From assembly GCA_964628195.1 (NCBI GenBank), contig CAZVPF010000009.1, positions 42,250 through 106,249 on the forward strand: DNA of 64,000 nt, read 5' to 3'. Under the pieces are notes generated by a model. It was not told where the DNA came from. It ran no database searches and saw nothing but the letters and a program-made list of their open reading frames with translations. Numbering within the stretch: the first letter of the stretch is position 1; every line of letters starts with the position of its first letter. A program made the position numbers and the translations under genes. The DNA comes from CAZVPF01 sp964628195 (GTDB taxonomy: Bacteria; Planctomycetota; Phycisphaerae; Sedimentisphaerales; Anaerohalosphaeraceae). This document shows, one piece after another, positions 26,483-34,184 of the stretch.

Positions 26483-27928
26483 TTATCGTTCACCGGAATC
26501 TTCAATGCTCTGATTCGGAACAAAACTGCGCAGCCATTCTTTCGTTTCTTTGTACTGGCTGGAGTCCGCCAGGTTGGTCCACTCATAAGGATCATTAAAA
26601 TGGTCATACAATTCTTCTGACCGGTCACGATAATAAATATAGTTCCATCGGCTCGTTCTTATCGACCAGTTTTCCTTTCCGTTGGCAACAACAACCGGCT
26701 CGTCCCGCCTCACATTCGGATCCGCAAGAAACTTGACCAGGCTTTTTCCAAAAAGCTCCCTGCGCGGCGGCAAACCGCACAGCTCAACCAATGTCGGATA
26801 GATATCCATCAGGCTCACCGCTTCACCAACCCGCCCCCCAGCCGTTTGCATATCCGGCGTGGCTATAATCATCGGATTCCTGCAGCTCTCCTCCCAAAGC
26901 GTAAACTTCCGCCAGTGATGTTTTTCCCCAAGATGCCACCCATGATCCGACCACAATACCACAATCGTATTGTCTTTATAAGGGCTTTGGTCGAGTGCCT
27001 CAATCAACCTTCCCACGCAATCGTCCGCGAAAGAACAACAGGCCAAATACGCCTGAACCGCTTCGCGCCACTTGCCTGCTCCTGCGATTTTGGGATGATA
27101 CTGCGTTGGAAAAGCCATCCGATGTCCCCACTTTTCGGGAATATCATCAAGATCATTTTCCTTCACCTGCGGCAGTTGCACCGTCTCCAGCGGATGCATA
27201 TCGAAATATTTCCGCGGCACATACCAGGGCAAATGCGGCCGAAAAATACCGCAAGCAAGGAAAAACGGCTTATCATGCTCAAGCTGCAGTTTTTCAATCG
27301 CCCAATTTACACTTTGCCAATCCCCCATTTCCTCGTTATCCACATCGACCGGCCCCCAATCCATACGGTTCGGCAAATCAAGTCCGCACGCCGGGCGTTC
27401 CTCTTTCGGCGGCGCGGCGCTCCACGCAATGGCATGATCAATCGAAGGCCAATACGCGTCCCACGACGGCGGATCAGCATCCATCGCCCCGTGCGAATGA
27501 TACATCTTTCCCGTTCCCCCGCTCCAGTACCCTTGCTGACGGAAATACTGCGGCAGCATGACCGCGTTTGTAAGACGCGGGCTGTCCCGCCAGTATCCCG
27601 AAGAATTCGTATAAATCCCCGTTTGATGCGGAGCCAGACCGCTCATCAAGGCTGTCCGCGAAGGAAGACAAGCAGGAGCCGCACAATACGCACGCTCAAA
27701 AAGCACCCCTCGTTGCGCAAGCCTGTCAATGTTAGGGGTTTTCGCGTTCGGATGACCATTCAAACACCCAACCCAGTCATTCATATCATCCACACCGATA
27801 AACAGAACATTTGGTTTCGATCCATAAGACAGGCTGGATTTCTGTCTCTCCAGACACCCGCCAAGAGACAAAATCGAAGCTGTTGCCCCGCTCAATTGCA
27901 AAAATTTGCGACGATTCAATGGACTCAT
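26483..27928 (-). CDS. Formylglycine sulfatase, iduronate-2-sulfatase type, Tat/lipoprotein exported
   Basis: 481 residues from the ATG at 27928, chosen because GAGGGG lies 8 bases upstream (a further in-frame ATG lies at 27955). The leader has LNRRKFL followed by a hydrophobic stretch ending in LGGC, a Tat signal with a lipobox. The sulfatase core C-x-P-S-R occurs as CLPSRTALMSG with Cys87 as the formylglycine precursor; GVDDMNDW before it and WSDHGWHLGEKHHWRK near 310 match the iduronate-2-sulfatase-like S1 group. It should remove a sulfate ester from a uronate or other sugar. It is monocistronic, facing the URO-D operon. Confidence 0.9.
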   Translation of the reverse strand: MSPLNRRKFLQLSGATASILSLGGCLERQKSSLSYGSKPNVLFIGVDDMNDWVGCLNGHPNAKTPNIDRLAQRGVLFERAYCAAPACLPSRTALMSGLAPHQTGIYTNSSGYWRDSPRLTNAVMLPQYFRQQGYWSGGTGKMYHSHGAMDADPPSWDAYWPSIDHAIAWSAAPPKEERPACGLDLPNRMDWGPVDVDNEEMGDWQSVNWAIEKLQLEHDKPFFLACGIFRPHLPWYVPRKYFDMHPLETVQLPQVKENDLDDIPEKWGHRMAFPTQYHPKIAGAGKWREAVQAYLACCSFADDCVGRLIEALDQSPYKDNTIVVLWSDHGWHLGEKHHWRKFTLWEESCRNPMIIATPDMQTAGGRVGEAVSLMDIYPTLVELCGLPPRRELFGKSLVKFLADPNVRRDEPVVVANGKENWSIRTSRWNYIYYRDRSEELYDHFNDPYEWTNLADSSQYKETKEWLRSFVPNQSIEDSGER

Positions 27929-28083
27929 AAAAATACCCCTCGATCTCTCATTCATTTACAAGAGTTAAACCGACTCCGGCTCATACCATACAGTCCCGGC
28001 CAACCCAATCAATTACATTTTCGTAAGTGTAAGTATAATAATTAATAACAAATCCGGCACAATTGCAAGGCCATTGCGTACAA

Positions 28084-28624
28084 TTATTGGGACATATTCT
28101 TCCCAGCCAACAACTGCCGCCAAACCAGCAAACCCCCCTTCCGTAATCCCGCCATAAAAAAGGAATGTACCCCTTGTGCCTTCGCGAACTCTTCGAGACC
28201 TTCGAGAATATCAAATAATCTGTCCGTGAAATAATTCTCATTCGCCCACGCATTTGCACCATCCTCGAAACGCAAACCTTTCGCTTGCGCCTGCCCCGGA
28301 CGATACTTGCCTGTAAGCATTCCGCTTGCCAGTGGGCGCAAAAGGAATCAGTTCCCGTTCGATCCGGCGGTGCATCACATTGTACGGGGGCTGTTCCGAA
28401 ACAAATCGACTCAGTTTCAGCTCCTTTGAATTCGTCAGCGATTCCATCAATTCCCACGCGGCAAACCCGCTCGTGCCGATATACCGAACCTTTCCCTGGC
28501 GGATAAGATCATCTAGAGCCTGCAACGTCTCATCAATCGGAACATGCAACTGCGGCCGATGAATCTGGTACAGATCTATCCGGTCCGTTTGCAGCCGTTT
28601 CAAAGGCGCTTCACATTGCATCAT
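28084..28624 (-). pseudogene. Aldo/keto reductase remnant, truncated and frameshifted
   Basis: Read leftward from about 28624, the sequence encodes the middle of an aldo/keto reductase: SLKRL-type start (LKRLQTDRIDLYQIHRP), then ETLQALDDLIRQGKVRYIGTSGF. Near 28340 the match moves to another frame (RPLASGMLTGKYRPG), implying an indel, and ends after AKAQGV near 28170. The N-terminal third (with the catalytic Tyr) and the C-terminal third are missing. Clearly non-functional. It is next to tRNA-Arg at the end of the degradation locus, where other oxidoreductases of such clusters are common. Confidence 0.85.
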
Positions 28625-29045
28625 AATATGAATAGCAAGGACAAATTATTCACCAGCCTTAAATGGAAAGAAAGCCCAAAGTCTGCCCTACCTTATGACA
28701 TAGGGGGATCATGAATACTCTGTTAACATCTAAAGACCACCGGACCGCATGTCCGTTGGTCTTTCCCCAAGTATAAAAAGCTATTAAGATTGACCATCGG
28801 ATCATGTATCCGAAGGTCCCCTGTTTGACAAAAAAAGAGAGGCTGAGAAATTTGCACTAAAACTCCAGGAATCTGTTAATGCCGGCAAGCAGGATGAGCC
28901 CGAAAAAAAGATATTGAGAAAGCAAGCACATATGTTAATCAACTTTTGTCGCAGAGTAAATGAGCTGGACACAAAACCTGATTTTGAGTGAAATCGCAAA
29001 AAGTCATATATGCATAAGTCATTTAATTTCTTGTACTTAACACAT
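28625..29045. other. Degenerate intergenic stretch between the locus and tRNA-Arg
   Basis: 421 bases with no complete gene. It contains a short open stretch on the + strand (about 28794-28991) with a lysine/glutamate-rich sequence (KKREAEKFALKLQESVNAGK) but no start codon, which might be a gene fragment, and the two related palindromes described at 28735-28818. Its decayed look fits a junction between an island and the core chromosome. Confidence 0.4.
28735..28818. repeat. Two related 27-bp imperfect palindromes
   Basis: The two units (28735-28761 and 28792-28818) each have GACCA at one end and GGTC at the other, CGGA/TCCG inner arms and a CATGT centre, with one mismatch per stem. They start 57 bases apart. 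The stems differ by compensating changes (CGGAC/GTCCG in one, CGGAT/ATCCG in the other), which suggests that the structure rather than the sequence is kept. Function unknown. Confidence 0.55.
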
Positions 29046-29119
29046 CGCGCCCGGGAGGATTCGAACCCCCGACCTACGGATTAGAAATCCGTTGCTCTAT
29101 CCTACTGAGCTACGAGCGC
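29046..29119 (-). tRNA. tRNA-Arg (anticodon TCT)
   Basis: 74 bases folding as a standard cloverleaf. Acceptor stem GCGCTCG pairs with CGGGCGC, discriminator G; D arm with TAGCTCAGTAGGATAGAGC; anticodon stem ACGGA/TCCGT around TTTCTAA (anticodon TCT, reads AGA); T arm with GGTTCGAATCC. No encoded CCA. Its 3' end points toward the degradation locus at lower coordinates, the side on which tRNA-targeting islands usually insert. Confidence 0.97.
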
Positions 29120-29362
29120 AAAGAACTCTAAGTTCTGTAATGGTAACGATTTGTCTGTGCTGCTGCAAGTTTATTCGGTCAAAAAACGCAAATATTTAAA
29201 TTACAAGAACTTACAAGCCTTTATCGCTGTGACAGCGGGGGCAAAGCTGAATGGTCAGGGCGAAAATGAAGCTGTTGACAGCAGGTTACAAGCAGCGTAA
29301 GCTATGAAAAAACGGGGCAGCTTTGGCAGCGTCCAGGTAGAATTTGGATAAGGTCAGTTATC

Positions 29363-29578
29363 TTGAGCGCAGGTAAAATACTTTTGATTTTCGGTTTGTT
29401 TACAGCAGCGATTGGTGTGCTGGTGCTTTTACTTGAGAGGGCGGGTCTTTTTCGGCTGCCCGGGGATGTCAGGCTTGGCGGTGATAACTGGAAAGTTTAT
29501 ATTCCGATCACGAGCTGTATTATTCTTTCACTGCTGCTGACGGGTTTGATGTGGCTTGTAAGCTATTTAAGGAAATAG
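29363..29578 (+). CDS. DUF2905-family small membrane protein
   Basis: 71 residues from a TTG start. Two hydrophobic helices (about 5-27 and 48-68) flank a short loop with GLFRLPGDVRLGGDNWKVYIP, the conserved core of DUF2905, a small inner-membrane family of unknown role. Length and layout fit the family. Confidence 0.85.
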   Translation: MSAGKILLIFGLFTAAIGVLVLLLERAGLFRLPGDVRLGGDNWKVYIPITSCIILSLLLTGLMWLVSYLRK

Positions 29579-29594
29579 CGTAAAGCCATTGAAG

Positions 29595-30026
29595 TTAATG
29601 CATTACACCCCAGATATTGTACCACGCGGCCCAGAAGTAAATTGCTGATGTTATTGAAAAGATCGAGGGCGCGTGTCTCCTGTAATATATCGAGACCAGT
29701 ATGCAGGTTATCGCCTTGAGGATGCCGCCCAAAAATGGGCCCGCGACGACCCCACAGAGCATCGATAAGAGCCTTACACTTGGATTGAGCTCAGCGTGTG
29801 CGCCGAGATATGACATGAAATGGACGGTGCTCAATGTATCACAGAAAATGGAAATTATCAGAAAATAGATCAAGAACCTGTGGCTGTCCCAAAAGCCGAC
29901 TGCATTTATTTTGATTCGCTCGACGAGTGCGTCGATACTGAGGTCGCTGAGATTACTCGGGGGAGTAATCATATCCGCAAAGTCGCTTTCTGTGTCAGCC
30001 CGCAATTTTAATCGGTTTGTATCCAA
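29595..30026 (-). CDS. Conserved membrane protein, possibly DUF5658-like
   Basis: 143 residues from TTG at 30026, or shorter from the in-frame ATG at 29972; neither has a clear ribosome-binding site. After a soluble N-terminus of about 45 residues come three or four hydrophobic helices. The segment DTLSTVHFMSYLGAHAELNPSVR has the D-x-x-S-T and E-x-N-P features of small DUF5658-like membrane proteins; this link is tentative. Function unknown. It stands alone on this strand, meeting the DUF2905 gene tail to tail. Confidence 0.6.
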   Translation of the reverse strand: MDTNRLKLRADTESDFADMITPPSNLSDLSIDALVERIKINAVGFWDSHRFLIYFLIISIFCDTLSTVHFMSYLGAHAELNPSVRLLSMLCGVVAGPFLGGILKAITCILVSIYYRRHAPSIFSITSAIYFWAAWYNIWGVMH

Positions 30027-30219
30027 AATATCTATTTTCTTGAAAATTATTAGTGTTATTACAGGACCGTAAGGCCTTTAATTCCTGAAGTGTAAATATA
30101 ATCGGGTTTTTTAACCCCCCACTTAACTGGTATTTACTGCCAAACGGCTGTGAAGGTTCGGTTTATATGCGTTTACGGCTGGGAAAAATATTATAATCTC
30201 ATGATTTGAGCGAATTGAC

Positions 30220-30247
30220 TTGAACAGCTTGTGCACTCGAGTACAAT
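30220..30247 (+). promoter_or_regulatory. Candidate promoter and operator for rhaA
   Basis: TTGAAC (30220-30225) and TACAAT (30242-30247) are spaced by 16 bases, close to a sigma-70 promoter. The spacer and -10 box overlap a 14-bp near-palindrome, TGCACTCGAGTACA (30232-30245), whose centre ACTCGAGT is perfect and has the central CG typical of LacI-family operators. The start codon is 41 bases further on. The LacI-type regulator encoded just downstream is the obvious candidate ligand. Confidence 0.45.
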
Positions 30248-30287
30248 AGTCCTTTGAGACAGATGTGTTTATTAAATGGAGAATTCA

Positions 30288-31556
30288 ATGAGTGTCGCGA
30301 ATAATATCGAAAAGGCTTACGAGGCAGCAAAAGATAAATACGGCCAACTCGGCGTGGATACTGAAAAAGCTATGCAGTTTCTGCAAAAAATTGCGGTTTC
30401 GATTCACTGCTGGCAGGGTGACGATGTGGGGGGGTTTGAGAAACAGGGCACGGAGCTGACCGGGGGGATACAGGTTACGGGCAACTACCCGGGCAGGGCG
30501 CGCAATATCGAGGAGCTTCGGGGGGATTTCGAGAAGGTAGTTTCGCTTGTGCCGGGCAGGCAGCGCATCAACCTGCACGCGATATATCTTGACAACGGGG
30601 GCAGCTTTGTCGACCGCGACGAGATAGGCCCGGAGCATTTTAAGAGCTGGATCGACTGGGCAAAGGCGAATAATCTTGGGATGGATTTTAATCCGACTTA
30701 TTTTTCGCATGAAAAGGCGGACGACGGTTTTACGCTGAGTCATGCCGATGACGGCATCCGCAAATTCTGGATAGAACACGGCAAGCGGTGCAGGGAGATA
30801 GCGGCGGTTATGGGAAAGGAACTTGGCAGCCCGAGCGTTGTGAATTTCTGGATCCCAGACGGTTACAAGGACATCCCTGTCGATAAACTTTCGCCGAGGC
30901 AGCGGCTGATGAAGTCGCTGGATGATATCTTCGCCGAGAAGATAGACAATTCGCTTGAGCTTGACGCTGTTGAGTCAAAGCTGTTCGGTATCGGGGCCGA
31001 AAGCTATACCGTTGGTTCTCACGAGTTTTACCTCGGATATGCGGTTAGCAGGGGCGTGCTTTTGTGTCTGGACTCGGGACACTTTCATCCCACGGAGTTT
31101 ATCTCCGACAAGATATCGGCGGTTTTGAATTTTATAGACGAGATGCTGCTTCATGTGAGCCGGCCTGTCCGCTGGGACAGTGACCATGTAGTGATACTGG
31201 ACGATGAGCTTCGGGCCATCGCCGAGCAGATCGTCAACAACGATTTGGCAGAACGGGTTCATATCGGGCTGGACTACTTCGACGCAAGCATTAACAGGAT
31301 CGCGGCATGGGCGACCGGGGCGCGGAACATGGTAAAGGCGCTGCTTATGGCACTGCTTCGTCCGATGGATAAACTCCGCCGGGCAGAGGAGGCGGGCGAC
31401 TACGGGGCACGGCTGGTTATAAACGAGGACATGAAGACAATGCCCTTCGGTGCGGTGTGGGATATGTACTGTCATAGAAACAATACCGCGATTGACGGGC
31501 AGTGGCTGGACGAAGTAAGGCGGTATGAGAAGGATGTTCTTGGCAAAAGAGGCTGA
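30288..31556 (+). CDS. rhaA: L-rhamnose isomerase
   Basis: 422 residues from the ATG at 30288, with GGAG 6 bases upstream (another in-frame ATG at 30276 overlaps that site). The sequence matches RhaA throughout: SIHCWQGDDVGGFE near the start, then GNYPGRA, RINLHAIY, MDFNPTYFSH, NFWIPDG and GLDYFDASINRIAAW, which include the metal-binding and catalytic residues. It converts L-rhamnose to L-rhamnulose in the cytoplasm. No rhamnulokinase or aldolase gene is in the window. It is followed 30 bases later by a LacI-family gene, and it may process rhamnose freed by the glycosidase locus on the other side of tRNA-Arg. Confidence 0.95.
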   Translation: MSVANNIEKAYEAAKDKYGQLGVDTEKAMQFLQKIAVSIHCWQGDDVGGFEKQGTELTGGIQVTGNYPGRARNIEELRGDFEKVVSLVPGRQRINLHAIYLDNGGSFVDRDEIGPEHFKSWIDWAKANNLGMDFNPTYFSHEKADDGFTLSHADDGIRKFWIEHGKRCREIAAVMGKELGSPSVVNFWIPDGYKDIPVDKLSPRQRLMKSLDDIFAEKIDNSLELDAVESKLFGIGAESYTVGSHEFYLGYAVSRGVLLCLDSGHFHPTEFISDKISAVLNFIDEMLLHVSRPVRWDSDHVVILDDELRAIAEQIVNNDLAERVHIGLDYFDASINRIAAWATGARNMVKALLMALLRPMDKLRRAEEAGDYGARLVINEDMKTMPFGAVWDMYCHRNNTAIDGQWLDEVRRYEKDVLGKRG

Positions 31557-31586
31557 GTGTTTTTGAGTTAATGAGCCTGCAGGCAA

Positions 31587-32636
31587 TTGAAGAAGAAAAA
31601 CACAACCATATATGATATTGCCGAGCAGCTCGGTGTAACCCATGCGACGGTCAGCAGGGCGCTGAACGACCATCCGCGTATAAGCAAAGCGACGAAGCAG
31701 AAAGTCGCGGCCGCTGCTGAGCGTCTCGGTTACAGGCCCAACTATTCGGCGCGTTCATTCGGCACGGGAAGGACCAAAACGATAGGGCTGATCGTTCCGG
31801 ACCTGACGAACCCTTACTATGTGGATTACCTCCGGGCTGCTGAGCAGGAGTGCATAAAGAACGGTTATTCGCTTATAACTCTTGAGTCGGCTCTGAGCAG
31901 CGAACAGGAGAAGGCGTGTCTTGAGCAGATGCTCGAGAAACGGTGCGACGGGGTCATTGCGAACTTGATGACGTTTGAACCGTACACGCGTCTTTTCGGG
32001 GAGTTCTGGGACAGGCAGATACCGATTTTCGCTCCTTCACTTCCGCCTGGTAAAAGCGGGGAGGTCAAACTTGACGGGATAGAAATTAATCTTTGCGGGG
32101 CGATGGAGAAACTCGTTTATCACCTTGCCGAGATGGGGCATAAACGAATCGTTTTTGTCGCGGTATGGGCAAGGCACTACAAAGACTTCGGACGTTTTGC
32201 GGGGCTTGAGAGCGGCTTTGAAAAGGCGGGGCTGAAATTCGATATAGAGAGCAACACTGTCAACCTCTTCAGCGGGGACCAGCTTGAGGACGGTAAAACG
32301 GCTGTTCGTCGGATACTTGAAAGCAGGGCCGAGACTACCGCTATCATCGGCACCAACGACCTGGTGTGTGTCGGTATTTACAAGGGGCTTTGCGAAATGG
32401 GGCTGTCTGTTCCCGGCGATGTGGCACTTGCGGGCTGTGACAACACGTGGATGTCGCGTTACCTTCCGAGCGGGCTTACAACTATCGACCAGAAAACCGC
32501 CGAAGTGGCGAAATGCTCTGTGCAGGCGGTGCTGGGCAGGCTGTCGAGCGCAAAATGGGGCGAGCCGAAGCAGAGGGTTATCGAACCTGAACTTATCATT
32601 CGTGAAAGCACGGCAGGGGCGGGTTGCCGCAGTTAA
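31587..32636 (+). CDS. LacI-family transcriptional regulator
   Basis: 349 residues from a TTG start. The N-terminal helix-turn-helix (TTIYDIAEQLGVTHATVSRALNDHP) and hinge helix (RPNYSARSFGTGRTKTIGLIVPDLTNPYY) are classical LacI/GalR, followed by a periplasmic-binding-protein-like sugar domain to the end. It lies directly behind rhaA on the same strand and so probably represses the rhaA promoter, with rhamnose or a derivative as inducer; this assignment is by position only. Confidence 0.93.
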   Translation: MKKKNTTIYDIAEQLGVTHATVSRALNDHPRISKATKQKVAAAAERLGYRPNYSARSFGTGRTKTIGLIVPDLTNPYYVDYLRAAEQECIKNGYSLITLESALSSEQEKACLEQMLEKRCDGVIANLMTFEPYTRLFGEFWDRQIPIFAPSLPPGKSGEVKLDGIEINLCGAMEKLVYHLAEMGHKRIVFVAVWARHYKDFGRFAGLESGFEKAGLKFDIESNTVNLFSGDQLEDGKTAVRRILESRAETTAIIGTNDLVCVGIYKGLCEMGLSVPGDVALAGCDNTWMSRYLPSGLTTIDQKTAEVAKCSVQAVLGRLSSAKWGEPKQRVIEPELIIRESTAGAGCRS

Positions 32637-32710
32637 TCGCAGCAATGACTTTTACAGAATTGAAATGTTTGCCTGAGCCTGTCTTATAGTGGTTATTGCC
32701 GAGTTAGAAA

Positions 32711-32726
32711 TAGGTATTAATACCTA
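32711..32726. promoter_or_regulatory. 16-bp perfect palindrome TAGGTATTAATACCTA
   Basis: A perfect, loop-less 16-bp palindrome 85 bases after the LacI gene and 106 bases before the PEP-CTERM gene at 32832. Lacking a loop and a clear T run, it is more like a protein-binding site than a terminator. Its regulator is unknown. Confidence 0.45.
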
Positions 32727-32831
32727 ATTTTTAATGTTTTGGTGATATTATTCTTGTTGCCTGAGTAACCTTAGATTTAAAATGTTAGCTGTTGGACATA
32801 TAATAGGGTTTCATTCAAAAAGGAGGCGATT

Positions 32832-34067
32832 ATGTGTACAAATCTCTGCAAGTATCAAATTGCTCTTATTATCCTACTGTTGACCCACCCTTTTAGTTTT
32901 GTGAAGGCTGTGAGAAAAGAGAATTCAATCGATAAGTCTGTTTCGTTTACACTGCACAATTGTTCAGTGGACAACAAGGACCAAATTATTGACAATGATA
33001 AAAACCCGATACCGGTAAATTATGCCACCTGGGTAAAGGCACAGGCCTATTGTTCTCATGACAATCCCCCAAACCCGGCAAAGACAAAAACAGGCGGAAG
33101 TGAAAAATTAGGCGCTCTTGATCCATACAACATTGAAACTATCAAAACGATCCCTCTTAACACCGCCAACCTGATGGCTGCTACTACTGATTACCCGAAC
33201 CCGCACACCCAGGTTAACGTTGCCAGTACTCACCCCACCGCTGCAGATGTAGACGCATGGGTAAGGACTTCGACGGTGAATAAAGGAAACGGTGATTACA
33301 AGGTCACCTTAAATGCTATGGTTGGCGGGTCACTTGTCGCAACAGCACTTGCCGACGCGGCGAAACCTGTTTGTGAAGCGGTTGCGACAGGCCGGGCCCG
33401 CGCTGTTGGCAATATAGCAAATAGCTGGGTTTGGAACGATCAAGATGAAGAAGCGGATATTAAAATACGAGTGACAAGAAAAAATCCTGTCAGACGTTCC
33501 AAACCGGTCAGGGATACACTTGATGACCCGGTTTATGTAAGTATACTTGAGTTAGAGACGGGTATTGAACATACAGAACAACTCTGGCAATTATCAATCG
33601 ACTCTGGGGACAACTCCACCGAGCCGTCACATTCAATTGATTACATGTTCGACCATGACGCAGGCGTCAGGCTGTCTGCGCCTTTAACCGGTGATGCATA
33701 TGTCTCAATTTCCGGGGCATTGGACAGCCCGTGGCTGGTCGATCCGTACGGCCAATATTCCGCGTACCTTTCTAACGGGATTTTCAGTGCCGCAGGTGCC
33801 TGGGCCTCTCTTCCATGGTCTTTTACATATTTTGACTCTTCCGACCCGACCAGCGGAATAGCAGAAGCTTTCCTTGCGCCCGAGTACATGCCGAGCGACC
33901 TGACTTATTATGTACCAGAAAGTATTTACAACCCTGACTATACATATATACGCACTACGGGCGGTGTAACCGAATTTTACGCCGAAGAGGTGGATATCGA
34001 TATCATCCCGGAACCCGCGACAGTTTTCCTGCTTGCTGTCGGCGGTATTTTAATTCGCAGAATTTGA
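32832..34067 (+). CDS. PEP-CTERM protein of unknown function
   Basis: 411 residues with a strong AAGGAGG before the ATG. Signal peptide (about 1-26), a long middle region without a recognised domain, rich in Asp, Thr and Ser as in beta-rich exported proteins, and a C-terminal sorting signal: IPEPAT, a hydrophobic helix and a final RRI. Exosortase would process it at the envelope. It is monocistronic. I do not recognise the middle part. Confidence 0.85.
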   Translation: MCTNLCKYQIALIILLLTHPFSFVKAVRKENSIDKSVSFTLHNCSVDNKDQIIDNDKNPIPVNYATWVKAQAYCSHDNPPNPAKTKTGGSEKLGALDPYNIETIKTIPLNTANLMAATTDYPNPHTQVNVASTHPTAADVDAWVRTSTVNKGNGDYKVTLNAMVGGSLVATALADAAKPVCEAVATGRARAVGNIANSWVWNDQDEEADIKIRVTRKNPVRRSKPVRDTLDDPVYVSILELETGIEHTEQLWQLSIDSGDNSTEPSHSIDYMFDHDAGVRLSAPLTGDAYVSISGALDSPWLVDPYGQYSAYLSNGIFSAAGAWASLPWSFTYFDSSDPTSGIAEAFLAPEYMPSDLTYYVPESIYNPDYTYIRTTGGVTEFYAEEVDIDIIPEPATVFLLAVGGILIRRI

Positions 34068-34184
34068 CTTTCAGCAGCAGCATGGGCCGTTTAGTTTTTT
34101 ATTGTAATGATAAGTTCAGCAATAATCGGGCAGGAGTTGGTTAAAAGTTTTGCTTAAAGCAGGGGGTGGGTGTATACTGCCTGC

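Noticed and set aside
26846..28045. Open frame of 399 codons antisense to the sulfatase gene
   Set aside because: The opposite strand encodes a complete sulfatase with signal peptide and all motifs; the antisense product is Arg/Pro-rich and featureless.
28794..28991. Lys/Glu-rich open stretch as a small integrase or DNA-binding gene
   Set aside because: There is no start codon in a suitable place and the similarity to integrase arm domains is only impressionistic; noted as a possible fragment.
29046..29066. Attachment-site direct repeat of the tRNA-Arg 3' end inside the window
   Set aside because: I did not find a second copy by eye in 1-29 kb, so no att site is claimed.
30215..30220. TTGACT as -35 box for rhaA
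   Set aside because: Its spacing to TACAAT is 21 bases, too long; TTGAAC at 30220 gives 16.
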